Origin: Nocardia altamirensis NBRC 108246 | GTDB lineage: Bacteria > Actinomycetota > Actinomycetes > Mycobacteriales > Mycobacteriaceae | Direction: 5' to 3' | NCBI RefSeq assembly: GCF_001612685.1 | Contig: NZ_BDAY01000007.1 | Span: 1-64,000, forward strand | Length of the DNA stretch: 64,000 bases | Shown here: positions 7,448-18,496 of the stretch, one piece after another | Layout: each line of letters opens with the position of its first letter | Position numbering within the stretch: position 1 is the stretch's first letter | Made by a program: the position numbers and the translations under genes | The notes under the pieces: model-generated | What the model saw: the letters and a program-made list of their open reading frames with translations, nothing else | Told to the model about the DNA's origin: nothing | Databases searched by the model: none

Positions 7448-8707
7448 ATGACCATGCCGCCGCCCCCTGCGCGCAGTCCTGCCCACCACGCGCAGCACCG
7501 GGCTCCTGGCGACATCGACGGACCTCGGGTGCCTTTGTACGCACCGGAATTCGCGGCCGATCCGCACGGCGCCTATCAGGAGATGCGCGCCGCACACGGT
7601 TCGCTGGTTCCGGTCGAGCTGGCGCCGGATGTGCCTGCCACCTTGGTGATCGGGTACGGCACGGCGCTGCGCATCTTCAATGATCCCGACCATTTCCCGG
7701 CCGATCCGCGAGCCTGGCAGCGCAACGTCGCTGCGGACTGCCCGGTGCTGCCGATGATGCAGTGGCGGCCCAACGCGTTGCGCAGCGCGGGCGCCGAGCA
7801 CGCGCGGTATCGGCAGACCACAACGGCGGGACTGGACAAGGTCGACCAGTACGGCTTGCACGACACCGTGGCACGGACCGCGCTCCCACTGATCAACGCA
7901 TTCTGCGCGGACGGTGCCGCGGACCTGGTGCGCCAGTACGCGTTTCCGCTCGCGTTCGCGGTGCTCAACGCCATGCTCGGCTGTCCGGCCGAGATCGCCG
8001 AGCATGCCGCGACCGGCATGGCCGCGATCTTCGAGGGTGTCGATGCCGAACGCGGCAACATCATGCTCGTCGGCGCGTTGCAGGAACTGATCCAGCTCAA
8101 GCGGATTCAACCCGGTGACGACGTGACCACCAGGATGCTGCAACACCCCGCCGAGCTGAGCGACATCGAGATGGTGCACCAGCTGGCCACGCTGTACGGC
8201 GCAGGCATTGAGCCGCAACAGAATCTGATCGTGAACACGCTCCTGCTGATCCTGACCGACGAGCGGTTCGGCGGCAGCGTCCTCGGCGGCAGCCTGTCGA
8301 CCCGCGACGCGCTCGACGAGGTGCTGTTCAACGATCCGCCGATGGCGAACTTCTGCATCAGCTTTCCGCGGCAGCCCGTGCTGATCGATGATGTCTGGCT
8401 GCCTGCCGACCAGCCGGTCGTCATCAGCATGGCCGCCTGCAACACCGACCCGGATATCACCGCGGCACAGCAGTACTCGGGAAATCGCTCGCACCTAGCC
8501 TGGGGTGCGGGCCCGCATGTGTGCCCAGCCAGCTCGATGGCGTACCTGATCGCCCAGGACGCCATCGACCAGCTTCTCGACGCACTCCCGGAGATCCGGC
8601 TCGCGGTCGCACCCGGCGAACTCACTTGGCGCCCAGGCCCATTCCACCGAGCGGTGACGGCACTACCGGTGGTCTTCCCGGAATCGCCGCCTTTGCCTGT
8701 GCTGTAG
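7448..8707 (+). CDS. Cytochrome P450 lacking the ExxR motif (CYP157-like)
   Basis: The 419-residue protein has the P450 C-terminal heme region HLAWGAGPHVCPAS with the cysteine ligand near residue 358. The glycine normally two after the Cys is replaced (C-P-A). The K-helix ExxR motif is absent: the region reads DEVLFNDPPMANFC, and the later FPRQP supplies only the downstream segment. The I-helix reads LYGAGIEPQQN, without the usual acid-Thr pair. These departures match the CYP157 group (conservon-linked P450s), in which an ExxR-less protein still binds heme. No conservon genes (kinase, roadblock, DUF742, GTPase) are adjacent. ATG 7448 has GGAG nine bases upstream; the frame extends to 7349 without a site. 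The substrate is unknown. Confidence 0.85.
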   Translation: MTMPPPPARSPAHHAQHRAPGDIDGPRVPLYAPEFAADPHGAYQEMRAAHGSLVPVELAPDVPATLVIGYGTALRIFNDPDHFPADPRAWQRNVAADCPVLPMMQWRPNALRSAGAEHARYRQTTTAGLDKVDQYGLHDTVARTALPLINAFCADGAADLVRQYAFPLAFAVLNAMLGCPAEIAEHAATGMAAIFEGVDAERGNIMLVGALQELIQLKRIQPGDDVTTRMLQHPAELSDIEMVHQLATLYGAGIEPQQNLIVNTLLLILTDERFGGSVLGGSLSTRDALDEVLFNDPPMANFCISFPRQPVLIDDVWLPADQPVVISMAACNTDPDITAAQQYSGNRSHLAWGAGPHVCPASSMAYLIAQDAIDQLLDALPEIRLAVAPGELTWRPGPFHRAVTALPVVFPESPPLPVL

Positions 8708-8711
8708 GGGA

Positions 8712-8741
8712 GCGATGGCCGGCCCTGCGGCCGGCCATCGC
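8712..8741. terminator. Strong bidirectional terminator between P450 and katG
   Basis: A perfect 13-base stem (GCGATGGCCGGCC and complement) with a four-base loop CTGC lies between the two convergent stops. Confidence 0.85.
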
Positions 8742-8748
8742 GCGTTGA

Positions 8749-11458
<2,710 letters not shown>

Positions 11459-11465
11459 TTTCAGG

Positions 11466-11488
11466 ATTATTACTGATTCAAGTCTTGA
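11466..11488 (-). promoter_or_regulatory. Probable furA promoter and operator
   Basis: On the minus strand TAATAAT (11466-11472) is a near-ideal -10 element next to the furA start. Just upstream is an 11-base perfect palindrome, TCAAGACTTGA (11478-11488), in an AT-rich stretch of otherwise GC-rich DNA. Autoregulation by FurA through an AT-rich site at this place is known in mycobacteria; the match here is inference. Confidence 0.55.
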
Positions 11489-11526
11489 TCGGTGGCGGTT
11501 TCGGAAATCTCGTCGCTACCTGCAAC

Positions 11527-11571
11527 GCAACGGGCTGGGACCACCCGTTGGGGGTGCTCCCAGCCCGTTGC
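11527..11571 (-). terminator. Strong terminator after the HExxH protein gene
   Basis: A perfect 14-base stem (GCAACGGGCTGGGA and complement) encloses 17 bases that themselves fold (CACCC/GGGTG). It sits 13 bases beyond the stop of the secreted-protein gene and insulates it from furA. Confidence 0.85.
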
Positions 11572-11584
11572 TTGCTTGTCGAGG

Positions 11585-12586
11585 TCAGGTGGTGCAGTTC
11601 TTCTGCGCGTCGACGCGAACCTTGCGGCCGGTGAACTCCTCGAGGATCGCGATGTTCTCCGGTGCGTAGTTCGTCGCGGTGATCTTGTCGGCGTTCGGGC
11701 TGCCGAGCTTGCCCGCGTAGGGCGCGGACTTCTCCAGCCAGTAAGCCGTGCGCAGGAATTGGGTCAGCACCAGGTCGCGCACCTTGGGCTCGTTCTTGAT
11801 CTTTGCCCAGTAGTCGGCGTGCTTGGTCTTGGCCACGCGCAGGTACAGCAGCAGGTACCGCAGATTGGTTGCGGCGATGTCCCTGGAGTTGCTCGCCCCG
11901 ATGCCCTTGATGTATTCCTGCACGACCGTGGCCGCGGGCAGGCCCATCAGGCCCGCGTTCAATTCGGCGAACACACCCTGCAGGCGGTAATCGCCCTGCT
12001 GGCGGTCCCGCAGGTAGATCCCGTCCATGTCGTCACTGAACTTGTCTTTGATCAACGGCAGGATTTCCTTGCGCGGAAAGCCGCCGTGCAACGGCACTTT
12101 GAGCATCTGCTGGGTGGAGTTGATCCACGACGAGGTGTACACATCCCACTCGGTCCTGGCAGCGTCGAGATCCCACATGTGCGTTTCCTCGTGGATCGCC
12201 ACCATCATCGATTCGGCGAACGACTCGAAATTCTTCTTGTCCACGAACTGGTTCCAGTACGGATCCTTGGCCTGGGCAATGGCCAATTTCTCGCCGCTCG
12301 GCCAGCGTCGCTTGTACATGGCTTGCAGGGTCTGCATCCAGTTCGAGGAATTGAAGCGGGCTTTGAGGTCGCTCAGGTCCGCCGTTTGATTGACGGTCTC
12401 GGTGTAGCAGTACGGTTCCGCGGGCGCCGCGCGTCCGATGTCGGTTGCCGCGGGGGCTGCCGCGGCGACCGGTTCGAGTCCGACTGAAAGGATTAGACAG
12501 GCAGCGAGCGCCGGCAGGCACATACTGACACGTGATTTTCTTAATCCATTGTCGGAAGATAACTTTCGAAGATGCAAGCGTCGCAT
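11585..12586 (-). CDS. Secreted protein with HExxH motif (putative zinc peptidase)
   Basis: The 333-residue product has a signal peptide (hydrophobic CLPALAACLILSVGL, cleavage near PVAAAAPA). The mature chain carries AIHEETHMWD: HEETH at residues 132-136 is an exact HExxH zinc-protease motif followed by MWD. A third ligand could come from the downstream glutamate-rich helix (VFAELNAGLMGLPA), which resembles the ExxxA region of some families. I do not recognise a named peptidase family. ATG 12586 is preceded by GAGGAGG at seven bases; the open frame further upstream to 12619 was not used. It is flanked by a strong terminator and an AT-richer 5' region, so it is monocistronic. Secretion plus HExxH suggests an extracellular hydrolase, but no substrate can be named. 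Confidence 0.75.
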   Translation of the reverse strand: MRRLHLRKLSSDNGLRKSRVSMCLPALAACLILSVGLEPVAAAAPAATDIGRAAPAEPYCYTETVNQTADLSDLKARFNSSNWMQTLQAMYKRRWPSGEKLAIAQAKDPYWNQFVDKKNFESFAESMMVAIHEETHMWDLDAARTEWDVYTSSWINSTQQMLKVPLHGGFPRKEILPLIKDKFSDDMDGIYLRDRQQGDYRLQGVFAELNAGLMGLPAATVVQEYIKGIGASNSRDIAATNLRYLLLYLRVAKTKHADYWAKIKNEPKVRDLVLTQFLRTAYWLEKSAPYAGKLGSPNADKITATNYAPENIAILEEFTGRKVRVDAQKNCTT

Positions 12587-12882
12587 CGGATCCTCCTCAA
12601 GACGGGCGCCGGGGCCCATTCCCGGCCAAATACCCGCCGCGCTCGGAGGTTAGCATCGGCGCAGCGCAACCCGTACTTCCCAGTTGTATTCCGGGACAAC
12701 AAAAGACAAGTCATCGAGATTTAATTCTGTTGTCCGGCAATGGCATTAGGTGTAGACATTTCAACGGTAGCCAGTTGAACGGAAATCCATCGCGCCCAAT
12801 CTATCTCGCGATTTACCCTATCCCGGAATCGGCACCCCGTCTGTGAAACTGCACCCGTTCCGGCCGCGGAATTAGTGCAGCT

Positions 12883-13431
12883 CTACAGAAAGGGCTTGCG
12901 GTAGGTGATCAAGTGGCACGGGGTGGTCAGGCGGGGCGTCAGTTCGGGGTACGAGTCTGCGAGCTGTCCGGTGTGTACTGCGGTGTATCCGAGGCGGGTG
13001 TACCACTGGGTGAGGAATTCTTTGGACGGGTGCGTCCACTCGCGGGGGACAAGCAACTCGAGTTGCATGCTGCTCGCTCCGGAGTCGCGGCCGCGTTGTT
13101 CGGCGAAGCGCACCAGTTCACGGCCGATGCCGAGGCCGCGTCGCTTCGGTGCGGCGGCGAGCATGCCGAATTCACTGACCTCCTGGTCGATTCGGCGAAT
13201 GCGAACGACCCCGACCAGCTCGTTGTCGAGGTGCGCGACGGTGATCTCGTCGGCACGGATGAGTGCGGCGATGTCGTCGGTGGTGGTCCGGGTGTGGCCG
13301 TTGGCCCACAGTCCTTCCTCTGCCACTTCGTAGACCTCGTTGATCAGCGCGACGACCGCGCACACGAGGTCGAAGTCGGCGGCCTGATCCGGGGACAGTG
13401 AGGTGATCTGTAGCGGGGATGCGCTGCTCAT
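12883..13431 (-). CDS. GNAT-family N-acetyltransferase
   Basis: The 182-residue protein has the GNAT core: LVGVVRIRRIDQEVSEFGMLAA (strands 3-4), then the acetyl-CoA pyrophosphate loop KRRGLGIGRELVRFAEQRG (R/Q-x-x-G-x-G/A). Later come MQLELLVPREW and FLTQWYTRLGYTAV (the C-terminal Y/F-x-x-x-G-F/Y region). The substrate is unknown. Its start at 13431 lies nine bases after the stop of the SRPBCC gene on the same strand, so the two are probably one transcript. The 296 bases upstream of the next gene (12587-12882) hold only AT-richer DNA. Confidence 0.88.
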   Translation of the reverse strand: MSSASPLQITSLSPDQAADFDLVCAVVALINEVYEVAEEGLWANGHTRTTTDDIAALIRADEITVAHLDNELVGVVRIRRIDQEVSEFGMLAAAPKRRGLGIGRELVRFAEQRGRDSGASSMQLELLVPREWTHPSKEFLTQWYTRLGYTAVHTGQLADSYPELTPRLTTPCHLITYRKPFL

Positions 13432-13440
13432 GTTCCCTGT

Positions 13441-13956
13441 TTACCCGCGCGGGAGCCGTGTTGCCGACGTGCCACCGAAGTGCTTGGCGGTGTCGGCGGC
13501 CAAGCTGCTGAGCATCAATCGCGTGGGGAAGGCGGAGGCCTTGTGGATCAAGCCGAGCCCTGGTTTGGGTTCGTAGGCGAAGCTCCAGGTGAATCGGCAG
13601 CCGTTCGGGGTGTCGGCGAGGTGATAGTCCTCCGCGAACGCGCGGAACAGCGGCAGGTTGGCCTGGCGCACGAAGAAGCTGTGGTGGCGGGTGGTGTCGT
13701 CCCAGTCGAAGAAGTATTCACGCAGACGGAGGACGCCGCCGGCGAGCTCGATATCGCGGGTCGTCCCGATCCCGTCGATGGGCGAGGTGTATCGCCCAGT
13801 GGTGATCAGCTTGCACCAGGTCATCGGCGACTCGGAGGTGAATCCGGCCCACACTCGGCCGCTGTCGACCGGCAGTTCCATCGAATACTTCTCGCGATAG
13901 GTCGCGGTATCGAAGAACGTCTTGTCGACGGGCTCTAGCTCGAACCAACGAGTCAT
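13441..13956 (-). CDS. SRPBCC (polyketide cyclase/START-like) family protein
   Basis: The 171-residue protein begins MTRWFELEPVDKTFFDTA, then shows the helix-grip features: VWAGFTSESPMTWCKLITTGRY, GIGTTRDIEL, and a hydrophobic cavity strand CRFTWSFAYEPKPGLG. Such proteins bind small hydrophobic ligands and occur as cyclases, activators or stress proteins; no specific role can be assigned. The start at ATG 13956 is chosen by fit to the family; the frame is open to 14016. It is likely co-transcribed with the GNAT gene nine bases downstream. Confidence 0.75.
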   Translation of the reverse strand: MTRWFELEPVDKTFFDTATYREKYSMELPVDSGRVWAGFTSESPMTWCKLITTGRYTSPIDGIGTTRDIELAGGVLRLREYFFDWDDTTRHHSFFVRQANLPLFRAFAEDYHLADTPNGCRFTWSFAYEPKPGLGLIHKASAFPTRLMLSSLAADTAKHFGGTSATRLPRG

Positions 13957-13979
13957 CCTGCCGATTCTGCCGGATCGCC

Positions 13980-14966
13980 TCACCCGTGGTGCGCAGCCGG
14001 GGCCGGAATTCGCCACAGCGCGGTGGGGGCGACGCCGTCAGCGCTGGATTCGAAGGTGATCCACTTCCCGTCGGGTGACCAGCTCGGCGCGCCGTCGTAC
14101 TGATCCGAGGTCGTCACCCGCACCGGTTGACCGGTCCCATCCGTACGCTTCACAAAGATCTGAGCGTGCGGGGCACCGGCATGATCGGAGGAATACACCA
14201 CCCAGCTCCCGTCCGGTGCGAAGCTCGCGTCGGTGTCCTCGTCCGAGCCACTGGTGAGCGCCGCCGACCCGGTGCCATCCGGAGCAATGGTGCGCAGATC
14301 CCAGTCCGCGGAATTCCCGCTGCGCGATTGGTACACGATCCGGTCACCCCGCGGCGACCAATTCGGCTGCCGGTTATCGGTATTGCTGCGCGGCCCGTCG
14401 ATCACCATGATCGCCTTGCCGCCCGCCGTCGGCACCTTCCAGATGCTCCCGCGCGCACCGGGCCCGCTCTGGTTATCGTTCTCCTGGAACACAATCCAGT
14501 TGCCATCGGGCGAGAAGCTCGGCTCGGTGAACCCGCGCGTCCCTTCGTGCGTCGTCACCTGGCGCGGTGGGGGATTCCCCGGCTGCAGCACCCAGATCTC
14601 ATCCCGGTCGGTGCTGTCGAACGAAAAGGTGATGAGGTCGCGCGGCCCATTCCACGCGGACCCCGGCAGATTGACCGCCGCCTGATCCCCTTCCCGCACC
14701 AGCACCTCCGGGGTGCCACCGAAATTCCGCAACCGATTCAGACTTGCGCCGCCGAGGTTGTATCCGTCGAAGAATTCGGTGAACACCAGCGACGTCCCAT
14801 CCGGGGAGAACGCGGCATTCTGGGCACTCCGTGGATGCATCGGCCGATAGACCAACTCGGCCCCATCGGCCCGAGTCTGCGCAGGCGCGGCGTCCGCCAA
14901 CCCGGTGCTGGTGACCAGAACAACGAGCGCGACACCGAACGCAACCGATACTTTCTTGATCACCAC
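13980..14966 (-). CDS. Exported TolB-like beta-propeller protein
   Basis: The 328-residue protein has a signal peptide (VSVAFGVALVVLVTSTGLADA) followed by at least five PD40-type blades: AAFSPDGTSLVFTEF, PSFSPDGNWIVFQEN, PNWSPRGDRIVYQSR, ASFAPDGSWVVYSSD and PSWSPDGKWITFES. It is therefore a secreted or surface six-bladed propeller of the TolB/WD40-like type. It is not TolB itself: no Tol-Pal genes are nearby and the organism is Gram-positive. Probable role is protein or ligand binding. The GTG start lies in a GAGGTGGTG context, leaving the first or second codon as the true start. Confidence 0.82.
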   Translation of the reverse strand: MVIKKVSVAFGVALVVLVTSTGLADAAPAQTRADGAELVYRPMHPRSAQNAAFSPDGTSLVFTEFFDGYNLGGASLNRLRNFGGTPEVLVREGDQAAVNLPGSAWNGPRDLITFSFDSTDRDEIWVLQPGNPPPRQVTTHEGTRGFTEPSFSPDGNWIVFQENDNQSGPGARGSIWKVPTAGGKAIMVIDGPRSNTDNRQPNWSPRGDRIVYQSRSGNSADWDLRTIAPDGTGSAALTSGSDEDTDASFAPDGSWVVYSSDHAGAPHAQIFVKRTDGTGQPVRVTTSDQYDGAPSWSPDGKWITFESSADGVAPTALWRIPAPAAHHG

Positions 14967-14998
14967 CTCACGGTAGCCAGAGTCGGGCAGAGCCCGGC

Positions 14999-15027
14999 GT
15001 GCTCGGTCCGCTGTGCGGACCGAGCAC
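14999..15027 (-). terminator. Terminator of the hydrolase-GMC-ADH operon
   Basis: A perfect 12-base stem (GTGCTCGGTCCG / CGGACCGAGCAC) with a five-base loop lies immediately after the alcohol dehydrogenase stop. Confidence 0.85.
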
Positions 15028-15033
15028 AGCGCG

Positions 15034-16137
15034 TCACGGCACGAGGACCGCTTTGATGGTGCTGCCGGATTTGACGTCGGCGACCGCGGTGTTGATCTGG
15101 TGCAGGGGATAGCGGCGGATCAGGCAGTCGAGCGGGAACCGGCCCTGGCGGTAGAGGTTCAGGAGTCGGGGGATGAGGACTGCCGGTGCTTGGTGGCCCA
15201 TGACGGAGCCGGTGATGGTGCGGCCTTTCAGTAGTTCGAAGACGTTGGCCTGGAGGGCAGCGTCGGGGGCGGTGACGCCGAGGATCGCGGCGGAGCCAAG
15301 GGGTGCAAGCACTTTCGCCGCGGTATTCATGACGGCGAGGACACCGGTGGATTCGATGCTGTAGTCGACGCCGCGGCCGTCGGTGAGGTCGTCGATCGCG
15401 GCGGCGCTGTCGACGGTGCTGGCGTCGATGGTGTCGGTGGCACCCAGTTCTGTTGCCAGGGTCAGTCTTTCGGGGATTCGGTCGATCACGATGATGCGGG
15501 TGGCTCCCACCGCGATCGCGGCCATCATGGCGCTCAGGCCGACTGCGCCCGCGCCGAAGATCGCTACCGTGCTGCCCGCCTGCACGCGCAGTGAGTTCAG
15601 GACGGCGCCCGCTCCGGTGATCACGCCGCAGCCCATCGGCGCGAGCACCTCGAGCGGGATGTCGGCGTCGACCTTGACCAGTCCCCGAGGGTGCGCCAAA
15701 CCGTGAGTGGCGTGCGAGGATTGGCCGAAGAAGTGGTCGTGCACCGGTGCGCCCTCGGCATCGCGCAGGCCGACCGAGCCGTCGGCGCGGCGCGCGTGGA
15801 AATTCAGCGCGATGTGGTCGACGCAGTACGCGGGCTGCCCGGCCAGGCAGTGCGCGCACCGACCGCACGAATCCAGACTGAGCAGGACCCGATCGCCGGG
15901 TTCGAAGCCGGTGACCGCCGCACCGACCGCGGCGACGACACCTGCACCTTCGTGCCCGAGGACCACCGGCCGCGGCGTGGGGACAGTGCCGCGCGCGGCC
16001 TCGAGATCGGTGTGGCACAGGCCTGCCGCGACATACCGGATCAGCACTTCGTCGGGTCGTGGATCTTCCAGTTCCAGCTGCTCGACACTGAATTCGTCGG
16101 CGCCGTCCCGCGCGACGGACGCGGTGACGGTCGTCAT
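15034..16137 (-). CDS. Zinc-dependent alcohol dehydrogenase (MDR family)
   Basis: The 367-residue NAD(P)-dependent dehydrogenase has the catalytic zinc region GLCHTDLEAARG and the GHEGAGVV motif. The structural-zinc cysteines lie in DSCGRCAHCLAGQPAYC. The Rossmann turn is VAIFGAGAVGLSAMMAA, with a following acidic residue (VIDR) that favours NAD. It resembles class III/aryl-alcohol dehydrogenases such as AdhB-type proteins of mycobacteria. The ATG start overlaps the stop of the GMC oxidoreductase gene by four bases, implying translational coupling. The pair probably acts on an alcohol and then an aldehyde; the substrate cannot be seen. Confidence 0.92.
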   Translation of the reverse strand: MTTVTASVARDGADEFSVEQLELEDPRPDEVLIRYVAAGLCHTDLEAARGTVPTPRPVVLGHEGAGVVAAVGAAVTGFEPGDRVLLSLDSCGRCAHCLAGQPAYCVDHIALNFHARRADGSVGLRDAEGAPVHDHFFGQSSHATHGLAHPRGLVKVDADIPLEVLAPMGCGVITGAGAVLNSLRVQAGSTVAIFGAGAVGLSAMMAAIAVGATRIIVIDRIPERLTLATELGATDTIDASTVDSAAAIDDLTDGRGVDYSIESTGVLAVMNTAAKVLAPLGSAAILGVTAPDAALQANVFELLKGRTITGSVMGHQAPAVLIPRLLNLYRQGRFPLDCLIRRYPLHQINTAVADVKSGSTIKAVLVP

Positions 16138-17648
16138 GCGGGCACCTTCCGGCCGAGGATGAGGTCGGCGGCCTTCTCCGCGATCATGACGGTCGGACCG
16201 TTGGTGTTGGCGCTCGGCAGCGTCGGCATCACCGATGCGTCGACGACGCGCAGGCCGAGCAGCCCGTGCACGCGCAGTTCCGGATCGACGACGGAGTGCG
16301 CGTCCAGACCCATCTTGGCCGTGCCGACCTGGTGGTGCCCGCTGACCACGGTCGCCCTGGCGTGATCGCGAAGTTGCTCGCGGGTGCGCACCGCCGCGCC
16401 CGGAATCGCTTCGCCGTCAGTCCATTCCCGCAGCGCGTCCTGGGTGGCGATGTCGCGCAACATCTCCAGGTTGTCGACGAGCGTCTCCAGGTCGCGGGGA
16501 TCGGCGAACACCCGGGGATCGAGAATCGGAGCGACGGTGGGATCGGCGGAGCGCAAACGCAATTCGCCGCGACTGTACGGGTGCAGAATCTGCGCGACGG
16601 CGGAGAAGCCCTGGCGCGGCAGCTCGACATTCGGCAGCGGGTACACCCAGGACAGGAAGATCGGCTGGACGTCCGGCGCGATCAGCCCGTTGATCGTGGT
16701 GCTGAAGAAGTGCGCCTCCAATCCCTGTGCGGCCCACGCGGGCGACTCCTGCTTGGAGTGCCAGATCAGCGGGCTCGACCAGTGGTCCTGCAGGTTCTGT
16801 CCGATACCTGGCAGATCGACACGGACACGCAGCCCCAGCGACCGCAACTGCTCGGCCGGGCCGACACCGGACAGCATCAGCAGCTGCGGCGAGCCGAAAA
16901 CACCTGCGGACAGGATGATTTCGGATTCGGCGTAGGCGGTGTTGAGCTGCCCGTCGCGCAGGTACTCCACGCCGATGGCGCGGTCTTCGTCGAACAGCAC
17001 CCGCGTCGTCTGTGCGCCGGTGACCACGGTGAGGCCGGGATCATCCTGGATCGGCTTGCCGTACCCGACCCAGGTGCTCTGGCGCTTGCCGTCCCTGATG
17101 GTGTGCTGGGTGTAGCTGACGCCGGTGCTGTCACCGCTGTTGTAGTCGTCGTTGAACGGCAGTCCGTACTCCTGCGCGGCCAGCACCCACGCCTGGACCA
17201 GCGGATCCGGGCCGGGGTTGCGCTGCACGTACAGCGGGCCGTCGGTGCCGCGGCCCGCGCTCGCGTCGCCGAAATGCTCCAGCTTGCGGAAGTAGGGTTC
17301 CACCCCCGGCCAGCTCCAGCCCGCCGCGCCTTGGAACGCCCACGCGTCGTAGTCGGCGGGCACGCCGCGCACGTAGATCATGCCGTTGAAGGCACTGCTG
17401 CCGCCGAGCGTCTTGCCCCGCGGCCACGGCAGGCGGCGCCCGTCCGCGTAGGTCTGCGGTTCGGTGGTGAACGCCCAATCGACGTCGCTGCCCCACAGCT
17501 CGATGGAGCGGGTCGGGTCATGGATGGCCGGATTGCTATCTGCCGGGCCCGCTTCCAACAGCAGCACCCGGTGGCCTGCGTCGACCAGGCGGCGGGCGAG
17601 TACCACGCCCGCCGACCCGGCGCCGACCACGATGTAGTCGTGATTCAC
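16134..17648 (-). CDS. GMC-family FAD oxidoreductase (choline dehydrogenase-like)
   Basis: The 504-residue flavoenzyme begins DYIVVGAGSAGVVLARRL, the FAD dinucleotide motif. It contains the GMC signature GGSSAFNGMIYVRGVPADYD near residue 83 and the second signature SAGVFGSPQLLMLSGVGP near 250. The catalytic C-terminus has VVSGHHQVGTAKMG with the active His pair and NTNGPTVMIAEKAA. GMC enzymes oxidise primary alcohols (choline, alkanols, sugars, polyethylene glycol). The gene sits between a secreted hydrolase (eight-base gap) and a zinc alcohol dehydrogenase (four-base overlap), suggesting an ester or polymer is cleaved and its alcohol oxidised; this pathway is inference. Confidence 0.92.
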   Translation of the reverse strand: MNHDYIVVGAGSAGVVLARRLVDAGHRVLLLEAGPADSNPAIHDPTRSIELWGSDVDWAFTTEPQTYADGRRLPWPRGKTLGGSSAFNGMIYVRGVPADYDAWAFQGAAGWSWPGVEPYFRKLEHFGDASAGRGTDGPLYVQRNPGPDPLVQAWVLAAQEYGLPFNDDYNSGDSTGVSYTQHTIRDGKRQSTWVGYGKPIQDDPGLTVVTGAQTTRVLFDEDRAIGVEYLRDGQLNTAYAESEIILSAGVFGSPQLLMLSGVGPAEQLRSLGLRVRVDLPGIGQNLQDHWSSPLIWHSKQESPAWAAQGLEAHFFSTTINGLIAPDVQPIFLSWVYPLPNVELPRQGFSAVAQILHPYSRGELRLRSADPTVAPILDPRVFADPRDLETLVDNLEMLRDIATQDALREWTDGEAIPGAAVRTREQLRDHARATVVSGHHQVGTAKMGLDAHSVVDPELRVHGLLGLRVVDASVMPTLPSANTNGPTVMIAEKAADLILGRKVPA

Positions 17649-17656
17649 GGGCTGTC

Positions 17657-18496
17657 CTATCGCGCGATCGCGGCGGCTGCGGTTTCGATCACGTCGACGA
17701 CGGCCTGTGGCTGCGACAGTGCGATCGCGTGGCTGCCTGCGTGTTCGACGATGGTGGCCTTGGCCCGGGTGGCCATCTCACGTTGTCCGGCCGGGGGAAT
17801 CATCCGATCGTCGTTGGCGATCAGTGCCCAGCTCGGCAGCGTCTTCCATGCGGGCTCGGCGCTCGGCTCGGCGAAGACGCCCGCAGCGACCGGGCGCTGG
17901 CTCGCGCCGAGGACCTTGGCCTCTTTGGCCGGGAGGTCCTGGGCGAAGAACTCGGGGAACTTGTCGGGGGCAACGACCAGTTCGGGGGCCGTGCCTTTGC
18001 CGTCGGGCAGCGGATACATGTGCGGCACCGAGATCTTGCTTGCCGGGCCACCGAAGCGGCCATCGAGCAGGCCGAGCGGTTCGCCCTGATCGGGCGCGAA
18101 CGCGGCGACGTAGACCAGCCCGGCCGCGTTCGGCGAACCCGTTGCGGCATTGGTGATTACGGCGCCGCCGTAGGAGTGACCGACCAGGAGCGTCTTGCCC
18201 GGCATCGCGTCGAGGATGCTGCGAATGTAGGCGGAGTCGTAGGCGAGGCCGCGCAACGGCACCGCCGCGGCGGTGACCTGGTACCCGTCCTGTTGCAGTC
18301 GTTCGGCGACCCTGACCCAGCTGGAGCCGTCGGCGAACGCGCCGTGCACCAGCAATACGGCCGGCTTGTTCGCGGGCTGCTCCGTGCGAACGTCGTTGTC
18401 GGCTTTGGCAGCACATGCGGTCGTCGCGGTCATACCCAATGCCAGCGCAGTCAACAGCACGCCGCGCAGCACCCGCGATGATCCCTTGTTGCTCAT
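17657..18496 (-). CDS. Exported alpha/beta-hydrolase
   Basis: The 279-residue protein has a signal peptide (VLLTALALGMTATTACAA, possibly lipid-modified at the Cys although the lipobox is imperfect). An alpha/beta-hydrolase core follows: LLVHGAFADGSSW (oxyanion loop) and VGHSYGGAVI (nucleophile Ser). A later GSHAIALSQP carries the catalytic His. It resembles the EstC/salicylate-esterase-like group of small secreted hydrolases. ATG 18496 is preceded by AAGGAA; a longer frame to 18571 has no signal. It is the first gene of a three-gene minus-strand operon with GMC oxidoreductase and alcohol dehydrogenase. Confidence 0.85.
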   Translation of the reverse strand: MSNKGSSRVLRGVLLTALALGMTATTACAAKADNDVRTEQPANKPAVLLVHGAFADGSSWVRVAERLQQDGYQVTAAAVPLRGLAYDSAYIRSILDAMPGKTLLVGHSYGGAVITNAATGSPNAAGLVYVAAFAPDQGEPLGLLDGRFGGPASKISVPHMYPLPDGKGTAPELVVAPDKFPEFFAQDLPAKEAKVLGASQRPVAAGVFAEPSAEPAWKTLPSWALIANDDRMIPPAGQREMATRAKATIVEHAGSHAIALSQPQAVVDVIETAAAAIAR

